This document shows, piece by piece, positions 54,600-62,541 of a stretch of DNA of 64,000 nt. The first letter of the stretch is position 1; each line of letters opens with the position of its first letter. Made by a program: the position numbers and the translations under genes. Under the pieces are notes generated by a model. The model ran no database searches. It worked only from the letters and a program-made list of their open reading frames with translations, and had not been told where the DNA came from. The DNA lies in the NCBI GenBank assembly GCA_028824555.1, contig JAPPDJ010000096.1, forward strand, positions 39,884 through 103,883, in the 5' to 3' direction. The stretch comes from Gammaproteobacteria bacterium. Its GTDB lineage: Bacteria; Pseudomonadota; Gammaproteobacteria; Pseudomonadales; Azotimanducaceae.

Positions 54600-55715
54600 T
54601 CATTGCTCCTGGTTTGATCGGGTGGCCGCGAAGCGAAAGATCTCGCCCTGGCCCGTTTCCGTATGTCCGTGCATCCGGTCGCCGTCGACGACGGCGGTCA
54701 TCAATATGGGGAAGGGCACCAGAAAGCGCAGGAACAGGGCTCGACCGCGCACTGCGACGGTTTCGGCCTGCGGCGAGGCGAGTTGCGATTGGGCGGTCGC
54801 CACGAGGCGGTCGCCGTCCCTCGCAAGCGTGATGACGCGGGCCGCGGCCGGGTCGGTGGCTATTTCGCCTTCCACGCGGCGGGTGGATACCTCCCATCGG
54901 ACGCCCTCCATGACATCCACGTCCCAGCGTCCAACCACGTCGGCGTCTGGGCCGGAGGCGCTGCCGGGGTCCTGCAGCAGTGTGACCCAGGCGGACTCCG
55001 GCGGCATGTGCTGCAGCATGCCGCTGTACACAACGCCGTGCGGCGCCTGCAGCACGGTGGCGAGAATGGAAAAGTCCTGGTCGCATTCACGGGCCTGACG
55101 CAGGAGACGCCGGAAGCTGCGGATGTACTCCTCCGTGAGCCCCTTGCGGTTGGGCGTGCCGAAAAAGAGGGACTCGCCGCCATTGACGACGCCGAAGTGC
55201 TCGTCCCTGAGCATCTCGTAGCGCTCCACGAGAAGGCGTGGGAAAAACTCGTAGTCGCCGGCCGCATGTGTCAGCCAGCGGCGTTCCATCTCCTCGTCCG
55301 GGGCATTCCCTTCGCTCGCGAGCATGGCGCCCAAGAGGTTGCCGGTCTGGCGCCGCACGTTGTCGGCGATTAGGAAGAACGCCTGCTGGCGGGCGGTGAG
55401 GGCAGCTTCCTCCATCGCTCGCGCCTGCTGCTCGGAGAGCAGGTTCGAGCGTTCCATCTCGTCTCGGTTGCGGGCGATTTCCTCCTGCTGGACGAAGAGT
55501 CCGAGAACCAGCCAGAGGAAGGCCACCGGCGCGAAGAACCCTTCCAGGAAGCCGCCGATGGTGTCTGCATCGTGGCTGAAGAACTCCCAGCCGCCGGCGC
55601 TGGCGATGTAGGCGATTCCGCCCAGAATCCACAGCGCCGTGAGCAGCACGCCGCCCCAAATGCGTGGGTCCCAGTCCGGCAACAGGCGTTTTTGCGGTTC
55701 CGAGTCGCGGCTCAC
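54600..55715 (-). CDS. Membrane protein of unknown function, 371 residues
   Basis: Two N-terminal membrane helices (IWGGVLLTALWILGGIAYIA and FFAPVAFLWLVLGLFVQQEE) are followed by a coiled-coil-like stretch (EEIARNRDEMERSNLLSEQQ, ARAMEEAALTARQQ) and a soluble part of about 250 residues. The end (VRGRALFLRFLVPFPILMTAVVDGDRMHG) looks beta-rich. I do not recognise a family. It ends 1 bp before the halohydrin-dehalogenase-like gene on the same strand, so the two are almost certainly cotranscribed. Its role with that enzyme is unknown. Confidence 0.65.
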   Translation of the reverse strand: MSRDSEPQKRLLPDWDPRIWGGVLLTALWILGGIAYIASAGGWEFFSHDADTIGGFLEGFFAPVAFLWLVLGLFVQQEEIARNRDEMERSNLLSEQQARAMEEAALTARQQAFFLIADNVRRQTGNLLGAMLASEGNAPDEEMERRWLTHAAGDYEFFPRLLVERYEMLRDEHFGVVNGGESLFFGTPNRKGLTEEYIRSFRRLLRQARECDQDFSILATVLQAPHGVVYSGMLQHMPPESAWVTLLQDPGSASGPDADVVGRWDVDVMEGVRWEVSTRRVEGEIATDPAAARVITLARDGDRLVATAQSQLASPQAETVAVRGRALFLRFLVPFPILMTAVVDGDRMHGHTETGQGEIFRFAATRSNQEQ

Positions 55716-55800
55716 GTTGCGTCTTTGTCAGGCCTTTCAAGCGGCCCCTATGCTACATTCGCTCGCCTTCGCCAAGGCGACCAAACAAGGGGAGTAGCGC

Positions 55801-56703
55801 ATGAGCGGGTTCGACAGCATTGAATACGAGGTGGAGGACGGTCGCGCCCGCATCACCCTGAACCGGCCGGAGAAGCTCAACGCGCTCTCGCTCAAGCTTC
55901 AGTCGGAACTGAACGAGGCGCTGTGGGAGGCGGACAACAACATCGACGTGCATTGCGTCATCCTGCGCGGCGCCGGGCGAGCCTTCTCGGCCGGCTACGA
56001 CCTCACCGGAGCCGACGGCAACATTCCCGTCTCCCGCGTGCAGTCGCAGGAGAACAACTACCGCGGTGGCCGCAGCATCGACGACGATGCTTGGCAACTC
56101 GAGCGCGCCCAGCGCTACCGCATGGCGCTGTTCGACATGCACAAGCCCACCATTGCGCAGGTACACGGCTACTGCCTCGCCGGCGGCACCGATGTGGCGC
56201 TGCTGACGGACATGATCATCTGCACCGACGACGCCCTGTTCGGCTTTCCGCCCGCCCGCGACCTCGGCGCCTTGCCGAACAACATGTGGCTCTACAACGT
56301 CGGTCCGCAATGGGCCAAACGCCTCATGCTCACGGGCGACATGATCTCGGGTGCAGAAGCCCAGCAGATCGGCCTCGTGCTGAAAGCCGTGCCGAAGGAG
56401 CACTTGGAGGCCGAGGTGGAGCAGCTCGCCGACCGCCTTTGCCTCATCGACCCAGACCTCCTCTCCACCAACAAGCGCATCATCAACATGGGCCTCGAAC
56501 TCATGGGCGCCCGCACCCTGCAGCGCATGGCCGCGGAAAACGACGTGCGCGGCCACAACGCCAAAGCCGCCGACGGCTTCCGCCAAGCCGTGGCGGAGAA
56601 GGGCTTGCGTGATGCATTGCGCGAGCGCGACGGCAAGTTCGGTGACGGGCGCGTGCGGGTGAACGGGCCGGAAATCCGGGACGAGAAGGGGCATTTGGTG
56701 TAG
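55801..56703 (+). CDS. Enoyl-CoA hydratase/isomerase family protein
   Basis: 300 residues. The crotonase core is clear: RITLNRPEKLNALSLKLQSE, then LRGAGRAFSAGYDLTG (first oxyanion loop), then QVHGYCLAGGTDVALLTDMI and FGFPPARDLGAL. The usual catalytic glutamates are not easy to place: the second position is in PARDLGALPNN. Hydration or isomerisation of an acyl-CoA is likely, the chain length unknown. It stands alone on this strand; the divergent neighbour is the membrane protein gene. Confidence 0.88.
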   Translation: MSGFDSIEYEVEDGRARITLNRPEKLNALSLKLQSELNEALWEADNNIDVHCVILRGAGRAFSAGYDLTGADGNIPVSRVQSQENNYRGGRSIDDDAWQLERAQRYRMALFDMHKPTIAQVHGYCLAGGTDVALLTDMIICTDDALFGFPPARDLGALPNNMWLYNVGPQWAKRLMLTGDMISGAEAQQIGLVLKAVPKEHLEAEVEQLADRLCLIDPDLLSTNKRIINMGLELMGARTLQRMAAENDVRGHNAKAADGFRQAVAEKGLRDALRERDGKFGDGRVRVNGPEIRDEKGHLV

Positions 56704-56929
56704 GCGCCATTGCGTCTTGCCCAAACGCAGATTGCTGGGCTGGGCTATCCGACAGGGCGCTCCTTACGTGCTTTTCGATACTTGGCCCGTGCCGCAGCCC
56801 TCCGCCACGATGGTGCGCGCGCAACGCACGACATGACTTGCCTGTCCCAGCGTCTGGGCTGTTTGCGTTCCCGCCCTAGCGGAATTAACGTGGATGCCAG
56901 CTAACTGCTAGGTCGGTGGACAAGGACGC

Positions 56930-57187
56930 ATGGGAGTCAAGCGGGCCTATTTCGTCAGGGCTTGTTGGGATGAGGACGCGGAGGTGTTCTGGTCGGAGAG
57001 CGACATCAAGGGCCTGCACATCGAAGCGGCGACGTTAGAGGAGTTCCAAGACCTCGTCGGGGAACTCGCGCCTGACCTGATCTTCGAGAATCACCTTCGC
57101 CATGAAGAGCTTGGCGCAACGCCATTGAAGGACTTGATTCCGTCGGTTGTACTGCGAGCCCCCGAGTTCGGCGCTAGCAGCGCGTGA
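56930..57187 (+). CDS. DUF1902 protein, putative antitoxin of a HicA-type toxin
   Basis: 85 residues. KRAYFVRACWDEDAEVFWSE followed by SDIKGLHIEAATLEEFQDLV is the DUF1902 pattern, a relative of the HicB antitoxin fold lacking the DNA-binding tail. It lies 3 bp before a HicA-like gene, and both read the same way. Antitoxin-first order is the reverse of classic hicAB, as seen for DUF1902 pairs. Confidence 0.8.
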   Translation: MGVKRAYFVRACWDEDAEVFWSESDIKGLHIEAATLEEFQDLVGELAPDLIFENHLRHEELGATPLKDLIPSVVLRAPEFGASSA

Positions 57188-57190
57188 GAG

Positions 57191-57385
57191 GTGGCAGAAG
57201 GCTATTACCGAGCGGTGACCGCCGAGCTTTCGCGGCTTGGGTTCAGGCGCGTCAGAGGCGGCAAGGGTTCTCATGAGAAGTGGCGGCTCGAAGGTGCCAT
57301 GGCGGTGACCGTCCCGCGGCATTTGAAGAGCCGTCACACCGCCAACGCGATCCTGCGAGATGCTGGGAGCCAGAAACGGCTCTGA
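57191..57385 (+). CDS. HicA-type mRNA interferase toxin
   Basis: 64 residues from a GTG start. The double-stranded-RNA-binding-like fold shows LSRLGFRRVRGGKGSHEKWR with the catalytic histidine of GSH, then VTVPRHLKSRHTANAILRDAG. HicA toxins cut mRNA and tmRNA, with the DUF1902/HicB protein binding and blocking them. The catalytic residue is present, so the pair may be active. Confidence 0.85.
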   Translation: MAEGYYRAVTAELSRLGFRRVRGGKGSHEKWRLEGAMAVTVPRHLKSRHTANAILRDAGSQKRL

Positions 57386-57505
57386 ACGCCGGCGAAGTTG
57401 GCCCTGCGCCCAACGCGCGTGAGTGTTCGTTAAATCGCCGGCTACGGGTAAGATGCGGGAACGGACCCGACGGCAGCGTCGGGAGAAGACGCGCAGGGAG
57501 GGGCG

Positions 57506-58339
57506 ATGTACGAAGAGATTCTCTATGAGGTGGATGACTCGGTGGCGGTCATCACCATGAACCGGCCGGAGACGCTGAATGCGTTGACGGATCGGACGCA
57601 GGCGGAGATTCGCCATGCGCTTGATCAGTCGGAGCGTGACGAGGACGTAATCGGGTCGGTGATCACCGGGGCAGGGCGGGGCTTCTGTTCGGGCGTCGAC
57701 ATGAACGCGCTTGGGAAGATGAGCGAGGCTGGGAAGCGGCTGGGGGAGAGCTATTCCAACCTGGCGGCCGACCCTGGAAATCCCGATGACGACCCGAACT
57801 TCGAGGTGGGGGCGACGTACTTTCTGGGCTTGCGCAAGCCGCTGATCGCGGCCATCAACGGCGCCTGTGCGGGGCTCGGCTTCAGCTATGCGGTGTTCTG
57901 CGACCTTCGTTTCGTAGATCGCAATGCGCGCTTCGCCACGGCGTTTTCGCAGCGCGGGTTGATCGCCGAGCATGGGACGAGTTGGATCCTGCCGAGGCTG
58001 ATCGGCCCAGCCAACGCCCTCGACATCCTGTGGACGGGACGCAAGTTCGATGGTGAGGAAGCTGGGCGGATCGGCCTTGCGAATCGCGTCTGCGAGCCGG
58101 GCGAGTGCGTCAACGATGCGGTGGCGTATCTGCAGGAAATCGCCACCACGGCGGCGCCGAACTCGCTGATGATGATGAAAAAGCAGATCTACCGCCACCT
58201 GAACGCAGAGCTGCGCGGGGCGATGGACGAGTCCAACGTCTGGATGGACGAAAGCCTCGCACGGGGAGACTTCAAGGAAGGGGTGGCTTCGTTTGTGGAG
58301 CGACGGCCGCCAAACTTCTCGCGAGTTGCGGTGAAGTAG
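57506..58339 (+). CDS. Enoyl-CoA hydratase/isomerase family protein
   Basis: 277 residues. VITMNRPETLNALTDRTQAE, then ITGAGRGFCSGVDMNALGKM (first oxyanion loop) and INGACAGLGFSYAVFCDLRF, with AFSQRGLIAEHGTSWILPRL, where the glutamate of AEHG fills the second catalytic position. The C-terminal helix set is as in other crotonases. Likely acyl-CoA hydratase or isomerase. It is not coupled to its neighbours and is followed by a large repeat block. Confidence 0.9.
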   Translation: MYEEILYEVDDSVAVITMNRPETLNALTDRTQAEIRHALDQSERDEDVIGSVITGAGRGFCSGVDMNALGKMSEAGKRLGESYSNLAADPGNPDDDPNFEVGATYFLGLRKPLIAAINGACAGLGFSYAVFCDLRFVDRNARFATAFSQRGLIAEHGTSWILPRLIGPANALDILWTGRKFDGEEAGRIGLANRVCEPGECVNDAVAYLQEIATTAAPNSLMMMKKQIYRHLNAELRGAMDESNVWMDESLARGDFKEGVASFVERRPPNFSRVAVK

Positions 58340-58341
58340 CC

Positions 58342-58680
58342 CCCTCGGAGGGAAGGCATTCTGCCTTCCCTAGCGCATGAGGAAGGCCACCCGAAGAAGG
58401 GCGACGCATGCGTCGCCCCTACGGCCCGGGACATGACCGACACCTTCCTGTAGGGGCGACGCATGCGTCGCCCTGTCCGGCAGCCGGGTGCGCCGCCAAG
58501 TCCGACAGACTGCTAGCGCTCCCTGACGGGCGCGTCAGCAGTTCGCTAACGCGAACTGCTGGCCTTCGGGCTCGCATTCGCTCGCGCCTTCGGCTAGCGC
58601 GCCGCGAGGCGCTGTTCGTTTCTCTGGCCAAGGAATGCGCCTGTCGGCGCAAGGGAAGGCAGAATGCCTCCCTCCGAGGG
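58342..58680. repeat. Composite element bounded by inverted arms
   Basis: Outer arms ccctcggagggaaggcattc and following (58342-58371) and its near reverse complement (58651-58680) enclose the 146-bp palindromic block 58372-58517 that is nearly identical to 4116-4265. Also inside is the hairpin cagcagttcg/cgaactgctg (58536-58545/58552-58561). No gene lies in the 58340-58730 gap. Confidence 0.8.
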
Positions 58681-58730
58681 CCTTCGCTTCGATCTGCGCT
58701 TGACGAATCCATCGTATCATCGCGCCCCCT

Positions 58731-59600
58731 ATGGAAGTCCTCCAACTCCTCATCAGCGGCGTGTCGCAAGGCTGCGTCTATGGCCTGATTGCGCTCGGCT
58801 TTGTGCTGATCTACAAGGCCACCGAGATGGTCAATTTCGCGCAGGGCGACATCATGATGCTCGGCGCGTTTGTGGCCTTCAGCTTGGGCAACCTTGCCGG
58901 ATTGCCATTCGTGGTGGTGTTCGTGCTGACGCTCGTCATCATGGGCGCGCTGGGGATGGCGCTCGAGCGCGGACTCTTGCGGCCCATGATCGGCGAGCCG
59001 CCGTTTGCGGTGCTGATGCTCACCATTGGGCTCGGCTTCGTCATCCGCGCCATCGCCGGGGCCATCTGGGGCAACCAGCCGCGGGCGCTCGACTCGCCGT
59101 TTGCGGGGGAGATCGTGGAGCTCGGTGGCCTCATCATCGGCTACGAGAACATCGCCATCGTTGTTGGCACGGCGCTCCTGTGCGCGCTCCTGTTCCTGTT
59201 TTTCCGCTTCACGCGCATCGGCATCGCCATGCAGGCGGCGTCACAGAACCAGCTTGCGGCGTTCTACCTCGGCATTCCGGTGAAGCGGGTGTTCTCGCTC
59301 GTATGGGGCATTTCGGCCGCCATTGCGGCGGCGGCGGGGATTCTCGTGGCGCCGGTGTCGTTGATCGATCCGCTCATGGGGCTGGTGGGAATCAAGGCGT
59401 TCGCCGCCGCCATCGTCGGCGGCTTCGGCAGCCTGCCCGGAGCCATCGTTGGCGGACTCATCATCGGCATCGCGGAGCAGTTCGTGGGGCTGTATCTGCC
59501 GGCGGGGCTTTCCGAGGTGAGCGCTTTCGTGATCCTGCTGGCGATGCTGTTCCTGCGCCCGGAAGGCATCTTCGCGACGTTGCAGCAGAAGAAGGTGTGA
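58731..59600 (+). CDS. livH: Branched-chain-amino-acid-type ABC transporter permease (LivH-like)
   Basis: 289 residues with about eight membrane helices. The family pattern is clear: LLISGVSQGCVYGLIALGFV, then YKATEMVNFAQGDIMMLGAF, AFAAAIVGGFGSLPGAIVGG and ILLAMLFLRPEGIF. It forms the inner-membrane channel with LivM. In Liv-type systems here the solute is often an aromatic or fatty acid rather than an amino acid, and a CoA ligase follows the operon. No periplasmic binding protein gene is in the window. Confidence 0.92.
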   Translation: MEVLQLLISGVSQGCVYGLIALGFVLIYKATEMVNFAQGDIMMLGAFVAFSLGNLAGLPFVVVFVLTLVIMGALGMALERGLLRPMIGEPPFAVLMLTIGLGFVIRAIAGAIWGNQPRALDSPFAGEIVELGGLIIGYENIAIVVGTALLCALLFLFFRFTRIGIAMQAASQNQLAAFYLGIPVKRVFSLVWGISAAIAAAAGILVAPVSLIDPLMGLVGIKAFAAAIVGGFGSLPGAIVGGLIIGIAEQFVGLYLPAGLSEVSAFVILLAMLFLRPEGIFATLQQKKV

Positions 59601-59606
59601 CGGGCC

Positions 59607-60683
59607 GTGCGCTTCGTTCTCAAGACCAACTACGGCCAGGACGTCAACCTGTTCCTGCACGGTGGGCAGCGATTCTGGTATGGCCTGCTCGCGGTCGTGG
59701 CGCTGGCCGCGCCGCTTGGGCTCGACACCTTCTATCTCGGCGAGTTCGCGCTCGTGTACATCTGGGCCATCGCCGGGGTCGGGCTCATGCTGCTGGTGGG
59801 ATACACGGGGCTCGTGAGCCTGGGCCACGCCGCGTTTCTGGCCATCGGCGCCTACAGTCATGCGGTGCTGCTGGAAAAGGGCGTGCCGTTCTTCGTCTCG
59901 GTGCCGTTGGCGACGGCGTTCTGCGCGGTGGTGGGATACATCGTCGGGTTGCCGGCGCTGCGCATGACCGGCATCTACCTTGCCGTGGCGACCCTCGCCT
60001 TCGAGCGCATTGCGGCGTGGGTGATCGAGCATTGGGAGTCGGTCACCGGCGGGCACTTCGGCATGAGGGTGCCCGAGGCGCAGGTGTTCGGTTTGCCGCT
60101 CGACACTCCGGTCACCTTCTACTACCTGTGCCTCGTGGTGCTCGCGCTTTGCCTCCTCGCCGCGATGAACCTGCTGCGCTCGCCCACTGGGCGCGCCTTC
60201 ATCGCCGTGCGGGATTCGGAGATCTCCGCCCAGAGCATGGGCATCGACCTCGCCCGCACGAAGTGCTCGGCCTTTGCCATCTCCGCGGGATTCACGGGCC
60301 TCGCCGGCAGCCTGTTCGCCCACAAGATCGGCTATCTCGCGCCGGACGCCTTCACCGTCCAGACCTCCATCCAGTTGCTGCTTATGGTGGTTGTGGGAGG
60401 GCTGGGGTCCTTGCACGGCGTCATCTACGGCGCGATTTTCTTGGGCCTGCTGCCGCAGGTGATCGCCTTTGGGCGCGACGTGCTGCCTTCGGCAATTGGG
60501 GAGATTCCGGGCCTCGAACCCGGCTTGTTCGGGCTCATCCTCGTCTTGTTCCTCATCTTCGAGCCGCTCGGCATCTACGGGCGCTGGGTGAAGATTCGGC
60601 TCTGGTTCGACGAGTTCCCGCTCTATCGCAAGGCCACCTACAAGCGCCAGCGCAGCTATCTGCGCACGGAACGGGTGCGCTAG
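59607..60683 (+). CDS. livM: Branched-chain-amino-acid-type ABC transporter permease (LivM-like)
   Basis: 358 residues from a GTG start 6 bp after livH. GLVSLGHAAFLAIGAYSHAV is the LivM signature, followed by LRMTGIYLAVATLAFERIAA, TSIQLLLMVVVGGLGSLHGV and a C-terminal LFLIFEPLGIYGRW. It pairs with LivH to form the pore. The next gene, livG, is separated by a 158-bp gap occupied by an inverted-repeat element (60722-60829), unusual within such operons. Confidence 0.92.
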   Translation: MRFVLKTNYGQDVNLFLHGGQRFWYGLLAVVALAAPLGLDTFYLGEFALVYIWAIAGVGLMLLVGYTGLVSLGHAAFLAIGAYSHAVLLEKGVPFFVSVPLATAFCAVVGYIVGLPALRMTGIYLAVATLAFERIAAWVIEHWESVTGGHFGMRVPEAQVFGLPLDTPVTFYYLCLVVLALCLLAAMNLLRSPTGRAFIAVRDSEISAQSMGIDLARTKCSAFAISAGFTGLAGSLFAHKIGYLAPDAFTVQTSIQLLLMVVVGGLGSLHGVIYGAIFLGLLPQVIAFGRDVLPSAIGEIPGLEPGLFGLILVLFLIFEPLGIYGRWVKIRLWFDEFPLYRKATYKRQRSYLRTERVR

Positions 60684-60721
60684 ATGAACGCTTTGGTTGC
60701 AACGCACCTTGTGGCGAGCGG

Positions 60722-60829
60722 CCTGGGGGGGAGGGCATCTTGCCCTCTCACGCGCCCGAAGGGCGCGCACGCTGCAAGGAATGACGCGCCTTCGGCGCGT
60801 TGGGAGGGCAAGATGCCCTCCCCCCAAGG
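60722..60829. repeat. Inverted-repeat element inserted between livM and livG
   Basis: Left arm ctgggggggagggcatcttg and following (60722-60749) and right arm (60802-60829, ending ctccccccaagg) are inverted copies of each other. The middle holds gcgcgcccgaagggcgcgc-like hairpins. The same arm family occurs at 49727-49847 (nested block). Confidence 0.8.
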
Positions 60830-60841
60830 GTCGGCGTCACC

Positions 60842-61600
<759 letters not shown>

Positions 61601-61615
61601 GGGGCAGGGCAGACA

Positions 61616-62380
61616 ATGGCACTCCTGAACCTGCGCAACATCGAGACCTACTACGGCCCGGTGATGGCCATCCGAGGGGTTTCGCTCGAAGTCGCCGAAT
61701 CCTCCATCGTCACGATCCTCGGCGCCAACGGCGCCGGCAAGACGACCGTGCTCAAGACCATCAGCGGCGCCATGGAGCCGCAGAAGGGCAAAGTGACGTT
61801 CGACGATCAGGACATCACCAGCCGCGACCCCGACCGGGTGGCGCGCCTCGGCATCGGCCACGTGCCGGAGGGGCGGGAGATCTTCCCCTTCCTGACGGTG
61901 GAGGAAAACCTCCGGATGGGTGCCTTTGCCCGCAAGGACCGCGGCGTGGCGGCGGATATCGATCTCGTCTATGGCTACTTCCCGGCACTCGCGGAACGGC
62001 GCAAGCTCGCCGGCGGCTTCCTGTCGGGCGGCCAGCAGCAGATGCTCGCCATTGGCCGGGCGCTGATGGCAAGGCCCAAGCTCATGCTGCTCGACGAGCC
62101 TTCGCTTGGGCTCTCGCCGCGCCTAGTGGCCGAGATCGCCGGCATCGTCAAGCGCCTGAACGAAGAGCAGAAGGTGACGATGCTGCTGGTGGAGCAGAAT
62201 GCGCGCATGGCACTGGACCTTGGCGACTACGGCTACGTCATGGAGGTGGGCCGCATCGTCATGGAAGACACCTGCGAGCGCCTGGCTGGCGCCACCGACA
62301 TCAAGGAGTTCTATCTCGGCATGAAGGATCAGGGCGTGCGCGGACGGCGGCGCTGGAAGCAGAGGAAGACCTGGCGATGA
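61616..62380 (+). CDS. livF: ABC transporter ATP-binding protein (LivF-like)
   Basis: 254 residues. Walker A TILGANGAGKTTVLKTI, then VPEGREIFPFLTVEENLRMG as in LivF, signature LSGGQQQMLAIGRALMARPK and Walker B LMLLDEPSLGLSP. The C-terminus is extended by a basic segment (GVRGRRRWKQRKTWR). livG precedes it by 15 bp. A hairpin repeat block follows before the ligase. Confidence 0.93.
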   Translation: MALLNLRNIETYYGPVMAIRGVSLEVAESSIVTILGANGAGKTTVLKTISGAMEPQKGKVTFDDQDITSRDPDRVARLGIGHVPEGREIFPFLTVEENLRMGAFARKDRGVAADIDLVYGYFPALAERRKLAGGFLSGGQQQMLAIGRALMARPKLMLLDEPSLGLSPRLVAEIAGIVKRLNEEQKVTMLLVEQNARMALDLGDYGYVMEVGRIVMEDTCERLAGATDIKEFYLGMKDQGVRGRRRWKQRKTWR

Positions 62381-62384
62381 AGTT

Positions 62385-62540
62385 GCGCGCTAGCGCGCCC
62401 TCGCGGGCGCGTCAGCAGTTCGCTGCGCGAACTGCTGGCCTTCGTGCTCGCATTCGCTCGCAGCTACGGCTAGGAGCCAGCGCCGTTTCTACGGCGCAGC
62501 CTCCTAGCGGAACTTCCAACGCGCCCGTAGGGCGCGCGAA
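62385..62540. repeat. Hairpin repeat block between livF and the acyl-CoA ligase
   Basis: Contains cagcagttcg/cgaactgctg (62413-62437), the phrase ctggccttcgtgctcgcatt shared with 58561, and ccaacgcgcccgtagggcgc (from about 62518). The last hairpin ends only a few bases before the ligase ATG at 62542, which has no ribosome site in between. Confidence 0.7.
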
Positions 62541-62541
62541 T

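Noticed and set aside
58664..60784. 700-codon frame across livH and livM
   Set aside because: It is an arginine/histidine-rich shadow in another frame of two clear membrane protein genes.
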